NCBI GenBank assembly: GCA_963734685.1
Contig: CAVTIC010000002.1
Coordinates: 62,001-126,000, forward strand
Direction: 5' to 3'
Source of the DNA: JAOUEA01 sp963734685
GTDB lineage: Bacteria; Actinomycetota; UBA4738; HRBIN12
Length of the DNA stretch: 64,000 bases
The notes under the pieces were generated by a model, which saw nothing but the letters and a program-made list of their open reading frames with translations, made no database searches and was not told the origin of the DNA. Below, piece after piece: positions 56,201 through 64,000 of this stretch. Both the position numbers and the translations under genes were made by a program. How positions within the stretch are numbered: the first letter of the stretch is position 1; the number at the start of each line of letters is the position of its first letter.

Positions 56201-56644
56201 GTGTCCGCCACGAGGATCGCGATCTCGCTCTCGTTCGTCGCCGGTCTCGCCGGTGCGGCACAGGCCTCGGTCTCGGGCGCGCTCGGCAAACGCGTCGGCA
56301 GCGTGCAGGCGGCCGCGTTCGGCGCGATCCTCGCGGCGGCGATCCTGGTCGCCCTCGCGATCGCCGTCGGGCGCGGCGGCAGCATCGCCGACGTCGTGCG
56401 TCAGCCGGCGTGGCTGTGGATCTCGGGCGTGTTCGGCGCCGGGATCGTGCTGACGCTCGCCTACGCCCCGCCGCGCATCGGCACCTTCGCCACCGTCGCG
56501 CTGATGATCGCCGGCCAGCTGCTGGCGGGCGCGGCGATCGACGCCTTCGGCTGGCTCGGCACCGAGCGCATCCCGATCACCGCCACGAGGGCGATCGGTC
56601 TGTTGCTGCTGACGGCCGGAGCGGCGCTCACCCTGAAACGCTGA
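56201..56644 (+). CDS. YdcZ-like DMT-superfamily membrane protein
   Basis: 147 residues from GTG 56201 forming about five helices: SLSFVAGLAGAAQASVSGALGKRVGS, GAILAAAILVALAIAV, WLWISGVFGAGIVLTLAY, VALMIAGQLLAGAAIDAFGWLG and AIGLLLLTAGAALTL. The QLLAGAAIDAFGWLG block is the signature of the YdcZ (DUF606) family. The transported molecule is unknown. Confidence 0.83.
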   Translation: MSATRIAISLSFVAGLAGAAQASVSGALGKRVGSVQAAAFGAILAAAILVALAIAVGRGGSIADVVRQPAWLWISGVFGAGIVLTLAYAPPRIGTFATVALMIAGQLLAGAAIDAFGWLGTERIPITATRAIGLLLLTAGAALTLKR

Positions 56645-56647
56645 CGC

Positions 56648-57403
56648 TCAGGGCCGCACGTCGCGCACGTACCCGTTTCGCCCCCCCGCCAGGTCGATCG
56701 TCTCCTGCGAGGGAGCGACCTCGAGCTCCTGCCACAGCTGTCGCTCCAGCAGGCGAAGGTGCTGCACGGCCTGAGCGTGGTTGCCTTCGGAGATGTAGGC
56801 GCGCATCAGTGCCCGATGGGCCGACTCCCGCAGCGGCTCTGCTTCGATCGCGAGCAGACCGCACTCCACCGCCTCGGCGTGGTCGCCGGACGCGGTGAGC
56901 TGACCGCACAGCCGCTCGAGGGCGTGCAGGCGCAACTCGCGGAACCGTTCCCGATCGAAGACCAACCATTCGTCGTCCCAGTCGGGGAGCAGATCGCCGC
57001 TGAGGGCGCTCGCCGCGGCCATCGCCTCGTCCCGCCCGATGTCGCCGCTCAGCACTCGACGAGCCAGGCAGTCGCTCTCGCGGACGTCCACCGACACGTT
57101 CGGCGCGAGGCGCAGCGATCCGCCGACGGGCTGAACGATCCGATAGGTGGTGCCACGGAGCCGCCAGAGCGCGGTGCGCAGGTTCGCGAGCGCGTGGTGA
57201 TGCTCGACGTCGGGCGAGAGGATGCCCGCGGCTCGCGACCGATCCACCGTCTCGTCGCGCACGGCGAGCAGTGCGGCCAGACGCTGTGCCATCAGCGGCA
57301 ATCGAGCGGTGGCGCCACCGCGAGAAAGCTCGAAGGATCCGATCAGGCGCAGGCGCGCTCCCGGTGCCTGTGCCTCTTCCACTTCCGACTGTCGTACCAG
57401 CAT
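56648..57403 (-). CDS. BTAD-domain (SARP-like) transcriptional regulator
   Basis: 251 residues: an N-terminal OmpR-like winged helix (RLRLIGSFELSRGGATARLPLMAQRLAALLAV; ALANLRTALWRLRG) followed by the bacterial transcriptional activator domain (FRELRLHALERLCGQLTASGDHAEAVECGLLAIEAEPLRESAHRALMRAYISEGNHAQAVQHLRLL). SARP proteins activate secondary metabolism or stress genes. It ends 3 bases from the convergent YdcZ gene. A perfect inverted repeat lies just before its start. Confidence 0.85.
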   Translation of the reverse strand: MLVRQSEVEEAQAPGARLRLIGSFELSRGGATARLPLMAQRLAALLAVRDETVDRSRAAGILSPDVEHHHALANLRTALWRLRGTTYRIVQPVGGSLRLAPNVSVDVRESDCLARRVLSGDIGRDEAMAAASALSGDLLPDWDDEWLVFDRERFRELRLHALERLCGQLTASGDHAEAVECGLLAIEAEPLRESAHRALMRAYISEGNHAQAVQHLRLLERQLWQELEVAPSQETIDLAGGRNGYVRDVRP

Positions 57404-57749
57404 GAGCCATCACCGTTCTCTTCAGGGGGGAAGGTTCCCCTGAAGGGACGATGTCCTCGTGCGGGTCTCGGCTCCCGCCCGAGGGGCTCGCCCGCCCCGG
57501 GGTGATGCGTCGTACACGAGCGTTCTACCCCGAAGCAACAGAGATGCGCAAGAGGCAACATGGCTCACGTTCGGTAGGTCTTCTGACTCTGAGCCTTCCT
57601 CGCGTGACGCTCGTGTGACGAGATGAAGACGGAACGTCCACGCCTTCTCGACGCAGCCGCGACGACGACGCTCCACGCTGCCATCAGGTGGCCCGGGGTG
57701 CCGCCCCGCCGATGTCGGCGGAGGCCCATACGGAAGAAGGGGGATTCAC
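57404..57749. other. Divergent intergenic region between BTAD and RTX genes
   Basis: Apart from the inverted repeat at 57420-57445 I see no gene or RNA in this 346-base stretch. It should contain promoters for both flanking genes, including the AAGAAGGGGGATT ribosome site of the secreted protein. Confidence 0.5.
57420..57445. promoter_or_regulatory. Perfect inverted repeat before the BTAD gene
   Basis: CTTCAGGGG and CCCCTGAAG form exact 9-bp arms around 8 bases, 16 bases before the start of the BTAD regulator. It could be an operator, including autoregulation, or a leader hairpin that masks the ribosome site (AAGGTT lies in the loop). Confidence 0.6.
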
Positions 57750-58862
57750 ATGGCGACATCGATGGGGCGGAAGCGCCGTCGTGGAGTAGCGGTCCTGGGC
57801 GCGGTCGCCGCGCTCACGATCTACCTGGTGGGTGCGGCGGTGCCCGCGAGTGCAGCGCAGACGTGCGTCGTGAGTGGCACGGCCCCGAGCCAGACGCTGA
57901 CGGTGACGTTGAGCGGGGCCGACACGACCACCCTCGCGGTGACCGCGACGAACATCACCGTCACACCCGTGACGGGTGTCCCGGGCCTTACCTGAAGGCC
58001 GACGTGTCCGCGATCGTCGTGAACGCGGACACCCTGGCAGATGTCGAGAACCAGACCGTGACGATCGATGGGTCGGCCGGCGACTTCACGGCCAGCATCA
58101 CCGTGAGTCTCGGAGCGGGGGTCGACACGGTCAACGTCAATGGCACATCCGGGCGCTGATGCGATCACAGTCGACCTCGGTGACGGCAATGATGATTTCA
58201 ACGGGACCAGTGCAGGCGCCGTTACGGTCAACGGCGGCAGCGGTAGCGACACGATCGACGCCGGTGACGGCGCCGACACGATCGACGCGGGTACCGGCGA
58301 CGACGCCGTGAACGGTGGAGCTGGCGACGACACCGTGGCCGGTGGCACCGGGATCGACGTACTTAACGGGGAGGCCGACCGCGACACCCTGTCCGGCGGC
58401 GCCGACGCCGACACGCTCAACGGCGGTGAGGGCAAGGACACGCTCGTTCCTGGTGAAGGCGACGACGTGGTCAACGGAGACGCCCACAAGGACACCGTCT
58501 CGTTCGCCGACGCGACCGAAGCGGTCGACGTCGACCTGAGCGGCGATCCGGGCACCTCCTCGACGGGGGCAGACGACGACACCCTGTCCAGCGTCGAAGA
58601 CGTCATCGGCTCCACGTTCGTCGACACGATCCGCGGCACCACCGGGAACAACGACGTCAGTGCCGGCAAGGGCAACGACGCAGTCCGGGGCGCCGGTGGC
58701 GACGACAACATCCACGGCGGTGGCGGCAAGGACAGCCTGCGCGGTGGCGATGGTGACGACGATCTGTTCGGCCAGGGCGGCGCCGACGCCCTGTACGGCG
58801 GATCCGGCACCGACCTCTGCAAGGGCGGCAAGGGCAAGGACACCACCGCCGGATGTGAGTGA
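57750..58862 (+). CDS. Secreted RTX-type calcium-binding repeat protein
   Basis: A signal peptide (AVAALTIYLVGAAVPASAA) is followed by a 100-residue beta-rich region and then more than ten glycine/aspartate nonapeptide repeats of the form GGxGxDxLx (GGSGSDTIDAGDGADTIDAG; LNGGEGKDTL; IHGGGGKDSLRGGDGDDDLFG). These wind into a calcium-bound parallel beta-roll, typical of surface or secreted proteins. A CKGGKGKDTTAGCE end holds two Cys. Frame changes lie near 57985 and 58150. Followed by a strong terminator. Confidence 0.87.
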
Positions 58863-58886
58863 TCGCTCACATCCAGCGTTTCCCCC

Positions 58887-58916
58887 GAGAGGGCCGGCCT
58901 TCGGGCCGGCCCTCTC
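58887..58916 (+). terminator. Strong hairpin terminator after the RTX gene
   Basis: GAGAGGGCCGGCC and GGCCGGCCCTCTC form perfect 13-bp arms around a TTCG tetraloop, 25 bases after the RTX stop. A short CGTTC follows rather than a long T-run, as is common in GC-rich genomes. Confidence 0.9.
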
Positions 58917-58982
58917 GTTCGTGGGCTCCGAGCCTATGCCGACCGATCACGGCGCCGGTAGAATGGTGAACCGCACCCGCGA

Positions 58983-59054
58983 GGCGGCGTAGCTCAGGGG
59001 CAGAGCAAGCGGCTCATAATCGCTGTGTCGGTGGTTCGAGTCCACCCGCCGCTA
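58983..59054 (+). tRNA. tRNA-Met (anticodon CAT)
   Basis: Acceptor GGCGGCG / CGCCGCT (closing G-T pair), anticodon stem AGCGG / TCGCT around CTCATAA, and T-arm GGTGG-TTCGAGT-CCACC, discriminator A. CAT could also be tRNA-Ile2 after lysidine modification, but the position just before tuf and rpmG fits elongator tRNA-Met. Confidence 0.9.
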
Positions 59055-59101
59055 CTACGTTCCAACTGAACCGAGAACCCAACCCCCAGGGGATCGATGT
59101 C

Positions 59102-60158
59102 GTGAACGCTTCCCAGCCATCCGGCCAGCCATCCGGTCAGAGATCCGGACCCTTCCGCTACCTCGCGATCGCGGGCGTCGTCCTCGCGGTGGCGGTCGTG
59201 GGCGTCATCGTCTGGACGAACGCGGGCGGGAACGACACCGAGCCGACGCCGCCGCTCGAGACGACGTCGGTGCCTCCGCCCTCGGGTCCGAAGCGACCAG
59301 GTCGTGGTCGCGGTCGGCGACATCGCCTGCGACCCGAGCGACTCCGACTGGGACCAGGGCACGGCGACGGAGTGCGGGCAGGTCGCCACCTCCGACCTCG
59401 CGCTCTCGCTGGATCCCGACGCGGTGCTCGCGCTCGGCGACCTGCAGTACGAATGCGGCGGATACGAGGCGTACCTCGCCTCGTACGACCCCTCGTGGGG
59501 TCGGCTGAAGGACATCACGCACCCCGCGCCCGGCAACCACGAGTACAACGCGGCCTCCGAGACCGATGGCACCGACTGCTCGCCGACGACCGACGCCGCC
59601 GGCTACTACCGGTACTTCGGAGCGGCCGCAGGCGACCCGTCCCAGGGGTGGTACAGCTTCGACCTCGGCGCGTGGCACGTGATCGCGATCAACTCGAACT
59701 GCAACAAGCTCGGCGGGTGCGGCGGGAACTCGCCCCAGGGCGAGTGGCTCGCCGCCGACCTGGCCGCCGACGACGCGGCGTGCACCCTGGCCTACTGGCA
59801 CTATCCGCGCTTCAGCTCCGGCTACCACGGCAACACGGATTCCATGGGGATCCTGTGGGAGATGATGGTCGACGGGGGCGTCGACGTCGTGCTGACCGGG
59901 CACGACCACGACTACGAGCGGTTCGTTCCGCTCGACGCCGCGCAGCAGCCCGACCCCGATGGCATCCGCTCGTTCGTGGTCGGCACCGGCGGGAAGAGCC
60001 TGAGGCCGTTCGAGACGCTGGAGCCCGGCAGCGAGGTCCGCATCGCCGACACCTTCGGTGTGATGCGTCTGACGCTCGGCGAGACGAGCTTCGGGTGGGA
60101 GTTCCTGCCCGTCTCGGGAGGGGCGCCGCTCGACGAGGGCGCAGGCGCCTGCCACTGA
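59102..60158 (+). CDS. Membrane-anchored metallophosphoesterase
   Basis: From GTG 59102: a short QPSGQPSGQRSG repeat, one transmembrane helix (YLAIAGVVLAVAVVGVIVWT) and a calcineurin-like phosphoesterase domain with VVAVGDIACDP (D-x-xx metal), VLALGDLQYECGG (GD), APGNHEYN (GNHE), LAYWHYPRFSSG (His) and VLTGHDHDYERF (GHDHxYER). The active site faces outside. One frame change lies near 59300. About 345 residues. The family includes acid phosphatase-like enzymes. Confidence 0.85.
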
Positions 60159-60217
60159 ACGGTTCCGCTAAGCTGAACCGTTCCCGACACCCGAAGCACC
60201 GAGACGAAGGAATCGCG

Positions 60218-61402
<1,185 letters not shown>

Positions 61403-61448
61403 GCTCGGCGGGCATCTCGCCCGGAGCTCGCACGAACGAGGAACCCCG

Positions 61449-61613
61449 ATGGCCAAAGCCGACAACCGCCCGAAGATCGCGCTCGCCTGCACCGAGTGCA
61501 AGCGCCGCAACTACAACACGGTCAAGAACAAGGTGAACGACCGCGACCGCCTCGAGCTGAAGAAGTACTGCCGCTGGTGCCGGTCGCACACCCTGCACCG
61601 CGAGACCCGCTGA
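61449..61613 (+). CDS. rpmG: Ribosomal protein L33
   Basis: A 54-residue L33 (MAKADNRPKIALACTECKRRN; KYCRWCRSHTLHRETR) with two CxxC pairs, so it is the zinc-binding (C+) form. It follows tuf by 46 bases. In many actinobacteria rpmG precedes hadA and hadB as here, except that a convergent response regulator is inserted. Confidence 0.95.
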   Translation: MAKADNRPKIALACTECKRRNYNTVKNKVNDRDRLELKKYCRWCRSHTLHRETR

Positions 61614-61619
61614 CGGGTC
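61604..61619. terminator. Short hairpin at the rpmG end
   Basis: GACCCG and CGGGTC form 6-bp arms around CTGA, which includes the rpmG stop codon. It lies between rpmG and the convergent regulator gene and may end both transcripts weakly. Confidence 0.45.
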
Positions 61620-61623
61620 CCGT

Positions 61624-62370
61624 TCACTCCTGCGCGGGTGGCTCGCCCTCGGGTGCGGGTTCCGGCTCGGGTTCGCCCTCCGGCGTGAGCTCGACGGTAC
61701 GAACCTTGCCGTAGCGGATCGCGGCGACGATCGCATCGAGCTTGGAGTGCACGCCGAGCTTGGTCAGCACGTTCTGCGTGTGGGTCCGCAGCGTGTGCTT
61801 GCTCATGCCGAGCTCACGCGCGATCGCCTCCGGCGTGTCGCCGTCGGCCATGTGTTGCAGGATCTCGAGCTCCCTCGGCGTCAGGCGCTCGATGCGTTGG
61901 GCGAGGTTGCCGTCCTGCGCTCGCCGGCGCCGGAGCCGGCGCAGCGACTCCTCGACCTCGGCGCTCGTGTGCAGCGGTTCCCCTCGGTAGGCACGGCGGA
62001 TCGCGTCGGCCAGCCCTCCGACCGCCTCGGTCTTCTTGAGGAATCCGCGAGCGCCCGCCTGGATCGCACGGGCGAGCGAGACCTCGTCGGATTGCCCGGA
62101 CAGGATGATGACCGACGTGCCGGTCGTCTCGTCGTGGATGCGCCGTGTGGCCTCGATGCCGTCGACGCCCGGCATCTGCAGATCCATCAGCACGATGTCG
62201 GGATGTTCCTTCGAGGCGGCGTCGATCGCGGCCTGGCCGTCGGTGACGACCTCGATCACGCTCAGGTCCTGTTCCTGGTCGAGGGCCACTTCCAGCGCCT
62301 CGCCGAAGGAACGATGGTCGTCGGCGATCATCACGGTGATCGGCGCGCGGGCCCCCCCCTGTTTCGGCAT
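61624..62370 (-). CDS. NarL/LuxR-family response regulator
   Basis: 248 residues. The receiver domain has the acidic pair (ADD), the phospho-acceptor Asp63 (DIVLMDLQMPG) and the conserved Lys (FLKK). The LuxR helix-turn-helix reads LTPRELEILQHMADGDTPEAIARELGMSKHTLRTHTQNVLTKLGVHSKLDAI. An acidic Pro/Glu tail follows. No sensor kinase gene is adjacent. It is convergent with rpmG and divergent from hadA. Confidence 0.9.
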   Translation of the reverse strand: MPKQGGARAPITVMIADDHRSFGEALEVALDQEQDLSVIEVVTDGQAAIDAASKEHPDIVLMDLQMPGVDGIEATRRIHDETTGTSVIILSGQSDEVSLARAIQAGARGFLKKTEAVGGLADAIRRAYRGEPLHTSAEVEESLRRLRRRRAQDGNLAQRIERLTPRELEILQHMADGDTPEAIARELGMSKHTLRTHTQNVLTKLGVHSKLDAIVAAIRYGKVRTVELTPEGEPEPEPAPEGEPPAQE

Positions 62371-62458
62371 CGCGGTGCATCGTAGGTCGACTGCGGAAAC
62401 GTTTCACGCACCTCGGGCAAGTTGTGCCCGGTGGGGCCTCGCGGATACGGTGCGCGCC

Positions 62459-62845
62459 GTGAACCCCGAGGCCGAAGGCACCACCTATCCCGACGTCGAG
62501 TTCGTGGTCGATCCCGAGCGCGTTCGGGCGTTCCGGACGGTGTTCGGGCAGACCGAGGGCGTGCCGCCGACGTTCCTCACGGCCGCCGAGTTCAGCGTGT
62601 TGCCACGGGTCGTCTCCGACCCGGCGCTCGGCCTCGATTTCTCGCGGGTGCTGCACGGCGGGCAGAGCTACGAGCTCGTGCGGCCGCTCCGAGAGGGGGA
62701 GAGACTCACCGTGCGCGCCCGGATCGACTCGGTGCGGATCCGCGCGGGCACGGGCTTCGTGGTGATCGCGATGGATCTGTTCGACGAGGGCGGCGACGAC
62801 GTCGCGCACACGCGCTCGACGATGGTCGAACGGGCCGACGCATGA
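62459..62845 (+). CDS. hadA: FAS1-like dehydratase, HadA-type subunit
   Basis: A 128-residue hot-dog protein starting VNPEAEGTTYPDVEFVVDPERVRAF and containing LHGGQSYELVRPLREGERLTVRARI. This is the non-catalytic, substrate-binding subunit of the 3-hydroxyacyl-ACP dehydratase of fatty-acid synthase II type systems. The GTG start follows TACGGTGCGCGCC. Its TGA overlaps hadB. Confidence 0.87.
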   Translation: MNPEAEGTTYPDVEFVVDPERVRAFRTVFGQTEGVPPTFLTAAEFSVLPRVVSDPALGLDFSRVLHGGQSYELVRPLREGERLTVRARIDSVRIRAGTGFVVIAMDLFDEGGDDVAHTRSTMVERADA

Positions 62846-63264
62846 GGCGGCCCGTCGGCGAGGTCTCGATCGGGCAGGAGCTGCCCGAGCTGCGCCGAGT
62901 GGTCACGCGCGAGGACGTGAAGGCCTACGCGGACGCCGGCGGCGACCAGAACCCGCTGCACCAGGACGACGCGTTCGCCCGCAGCGTGGGGTTCGACGGG
63001 GTGATCGCCCACGGCATGTTCACGATGGGCCACATGGCCGCGTGCGTGGTCGCGTGGGCGGGCGACGCCGCTGCGGTCACCGGCATCTCCGCGCAGTTCC
63101 GGGCGACGGTGTCGATGGGGCAGGAGATCGTCGCCGGCGGCAGGGTGCGCGCGGTCGATCCCGCGGCGGGGACCGCGACGCTCGAGCTCTGGGTCTCGAG
63201 CGAGCGCGACGGCGTGCAGGAGTGGCCGATCAAACGGGGTGAGGCGACGGTGCGTCTCGGCTGA
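62842..63264 (+). CDS. hadB: MaoC-like dehydratase, HadB-type catalytic subunit
   Basis: A 140-residue hot-dog protein with the hydratase-2 motif DQNPLHQDDAFARSVGFDGVIAHGMFTMG, supplying catalytic Asp and His. It pairs with HadA to dehydrate 3-hydroxyacyl chains. ATG 62842 overlaps the hadA stop by four bases. In other actinobacteria hadC or secE-nusG would be expected next; here a hydrolase gene follows. Confidence 0.9.
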   Translation: MRRPVGEVSIGQELPELRRVVTREDVKAYADAGGDQNPLHQDDAFARSVGFDGVIAHGMFTMGHMAACVVAWAGDAAAVTGISAQFRATVSMGQEIVAGGRVRAVDPAAGTATLELWVSSERDGVQEWPIKRGEATVRLG

Positions 63265-63380
63265 CCGAGGTCGTGGTCACGGGCCCGGTGAGTGTTCATG
63301 GATGGTGATGGCGGCCTCGCGCGCCCCGGCAGGTGCCGCAGACTTCACAACAGCCGGTCTTTGGACCACAACACCGAACG

Positions 63381-63394
63381 TACGAATGGTCGTA
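63381..63394. promoter_or_regulatory. Small inverted repeat before the alpha/beta hydrolase
   Basis: TACGA-ATGG-TCGTA lies 125 bases before the hydrolase start in a region richer in A/T than the neighbouring genes. Arms of five bases with an even spacer fit a TetR- or MarR-type operator. Confidence 0.35.
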
Positions 63395-63518
63395 TGCACT
63401 CAGGCCTTTGCCAGAGCACAAGAGAGCTGCTGGTCGCAGGTCAGAGCCGGTTTGACGCCCAGTACAGGCCTGACTAGCGTTTTGGCTGGCAAGCCATCGA
63501 CATGGGGAGGCGATGAGA

Positions 63519-64000
63519 ATGGCTGCTGAGACCCCGACGATCGTGCTCGTTCATGGCGCCTGGGCCGACGCCACAGGCTTCGATGCGGAGATCCGCGCCT
63601 TGCAAGGACGCGGGTACACCGCGATCGGGTTCGGCAACCCGCTTCGCGATCTCGCCGGCGACGCCGCCTACCTCGCCGAGTTCCTGGGAACCCTCAGCGG
63701 TCCTATCGTGCTCGTCGGCCACTCCTACGGCGGCAATGTGATTTCCACCGCCGCCATCGGAAACGATCAGGTCAGGGCGCTCGTGTACTTCAACGGCTGG
63801 ATGTGCGATGAGGGCGAGAGCCAGCAGCTGCTCCTTGAGAAGTTCGAAGGCAGCCTTGTCGGGCCGTCGATCAGGCCGGTTCCCTTCACCAACCCGGACG
63901 GCAGCCAGGGTACCGACCTTTACCTCGCTCCCGAGGCTTTCCACGAAGCCTTCGCCGCCGATGTCGATCCTGAGACGGCCGCGGTGATGGCGGCGGCGCA
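63519..64000 (+). CDS. Alpha/beta hydrolase (partial at window edge)
   Basis: From ATG 63519, 8 bases after GGGGAGG, the protein reads ETPTIVLVHGAWADATGFD (oxyanion HG), then GPIVLVGHSYGGNVISTAA with the nucleophile Ser in GHSYGG, and LVYFNGWMCDEGES. It is of the RsbQ/epoxide-hydrolase/esterase-like type seen in short, tandem actinobacterial hydrolases. The catalytic Asp and His lie beyond the window. Less extreme codon GC than in tuf or hadAB suggests recent acquisition. Confidence 0.82.
   Translation, partial: MAAETPTIVLVHGAWADATGFDAEIRALQGRGYTAIGFGNPLRDLAGDAAYLAEFLGTLSGPIVLVGHSYGGNVISTAAIGNDQVRALVYFNGWMCDEGESQQLLLEKFEGSLVGPSIRPVPFTNPDGSQGTDLYLAPEAFHEAFAADVDPETAAVMAAA

Overview
The window is uniformly GC-rich, and its gene content points to an actinobacterium (Actinomycetota), probably an uncultured lineage known from a draft or metagenome assembly. 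The pointers are F420/LLM-type flavin enzymes, a BTAD (SARP-like) regulator, a mycothiol/DinB-type isomerase, FCD-GntR and large LuxR (LAL-like) regulators, and a tRNA-Met / tuf / rpmG / hadA-hadB locus. I cannot place it below phylum.

Layout. 1-3.5 kb: a partial membrane protein, a truncated SagB-like nitroreductase, a hypothetical protein, a LapA-like membrane protein and an anaerobic sulfatase-maturase-type radical SAM protein with a SEC-C tail. 3.5-7.05 kb: a canonical tenA convergent with a thiZ-thiX-thiY-like ABC transporter (aminopyrimidine/thiamine-precursor salvage), the two separated by a perfect hairpin terminator. 7.3-23.2 kb: one long plus-strand operon, with genes overlapping or closely packed, encoding two M20 amidohydrolases, an M29/NicX-like protein, a split B12-dependent acyl-CoA mutase, a class III CoA transferase, an LLM flavin oxidoreductase, a methylmalonyl-CoA-type epimerase, an FCD-GntR regulator, a second, divergent TenA, a zinc alcohol dehydrogenase, an aldehyde dehydrogenase and three amidohydrolases. 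An 11-bp motif occurs twice in the gap between the transporter and this operon. My reading is an undescribed N-heterocycle catabolic island, possibly for the thiamine pyrimidine moiety. 23.2-26.9 kb: a serine hydrolase and a lower-aromatic-pathway trio (maleylacetate reductase-like, maleylpyruvate isomerase/DinB-like, VOC).

27-42.3 kb: ordinary housekeeping and accessory genes (GAP-family membrane protein, delta-60 propeller, SDR, F420-reductase-like, TetR with operator, aldo/keto reductase, HEAT protein, SMP-30, a polyamine-type ABC transporter without its ATPase, DUF192), then tRNA-Thr. 42.4-51.2 kb: two paralogous LuxR regulators that share a duplicated upstream segment, flanking a minus-strand ECF sigma / membrane propeller / NTF2-like operon; the first LuxR gene and the NTF2-like gene run into one another at a suspicious junction. 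51.2-58.9 kb: small secreted or anchored proteins, an FAD-disulfide oxidoreductase, a nucleotidyl cyclase-propeller fusion, a YdcZ transporter, a BTAD regulator and an RTX-repeat secreted protein. 59-64 kb: tRNA-Met, a metallophosphoesterase, tuf, rpmG, a LuxR response regulator, hadA-hadB, and a partial alpha/beta hydrolase at the right edge.

Quality warning: many genes, above all at 2-25 kb and 42-47.8 kb, can be read as complete conserved proteins only by crossing single-base frameshifts (mostly +1), whereas about 28.5-38.9 kb and 48-53.9 kb are nearly free of them. I give whole-gene spans and note where the frame changes.
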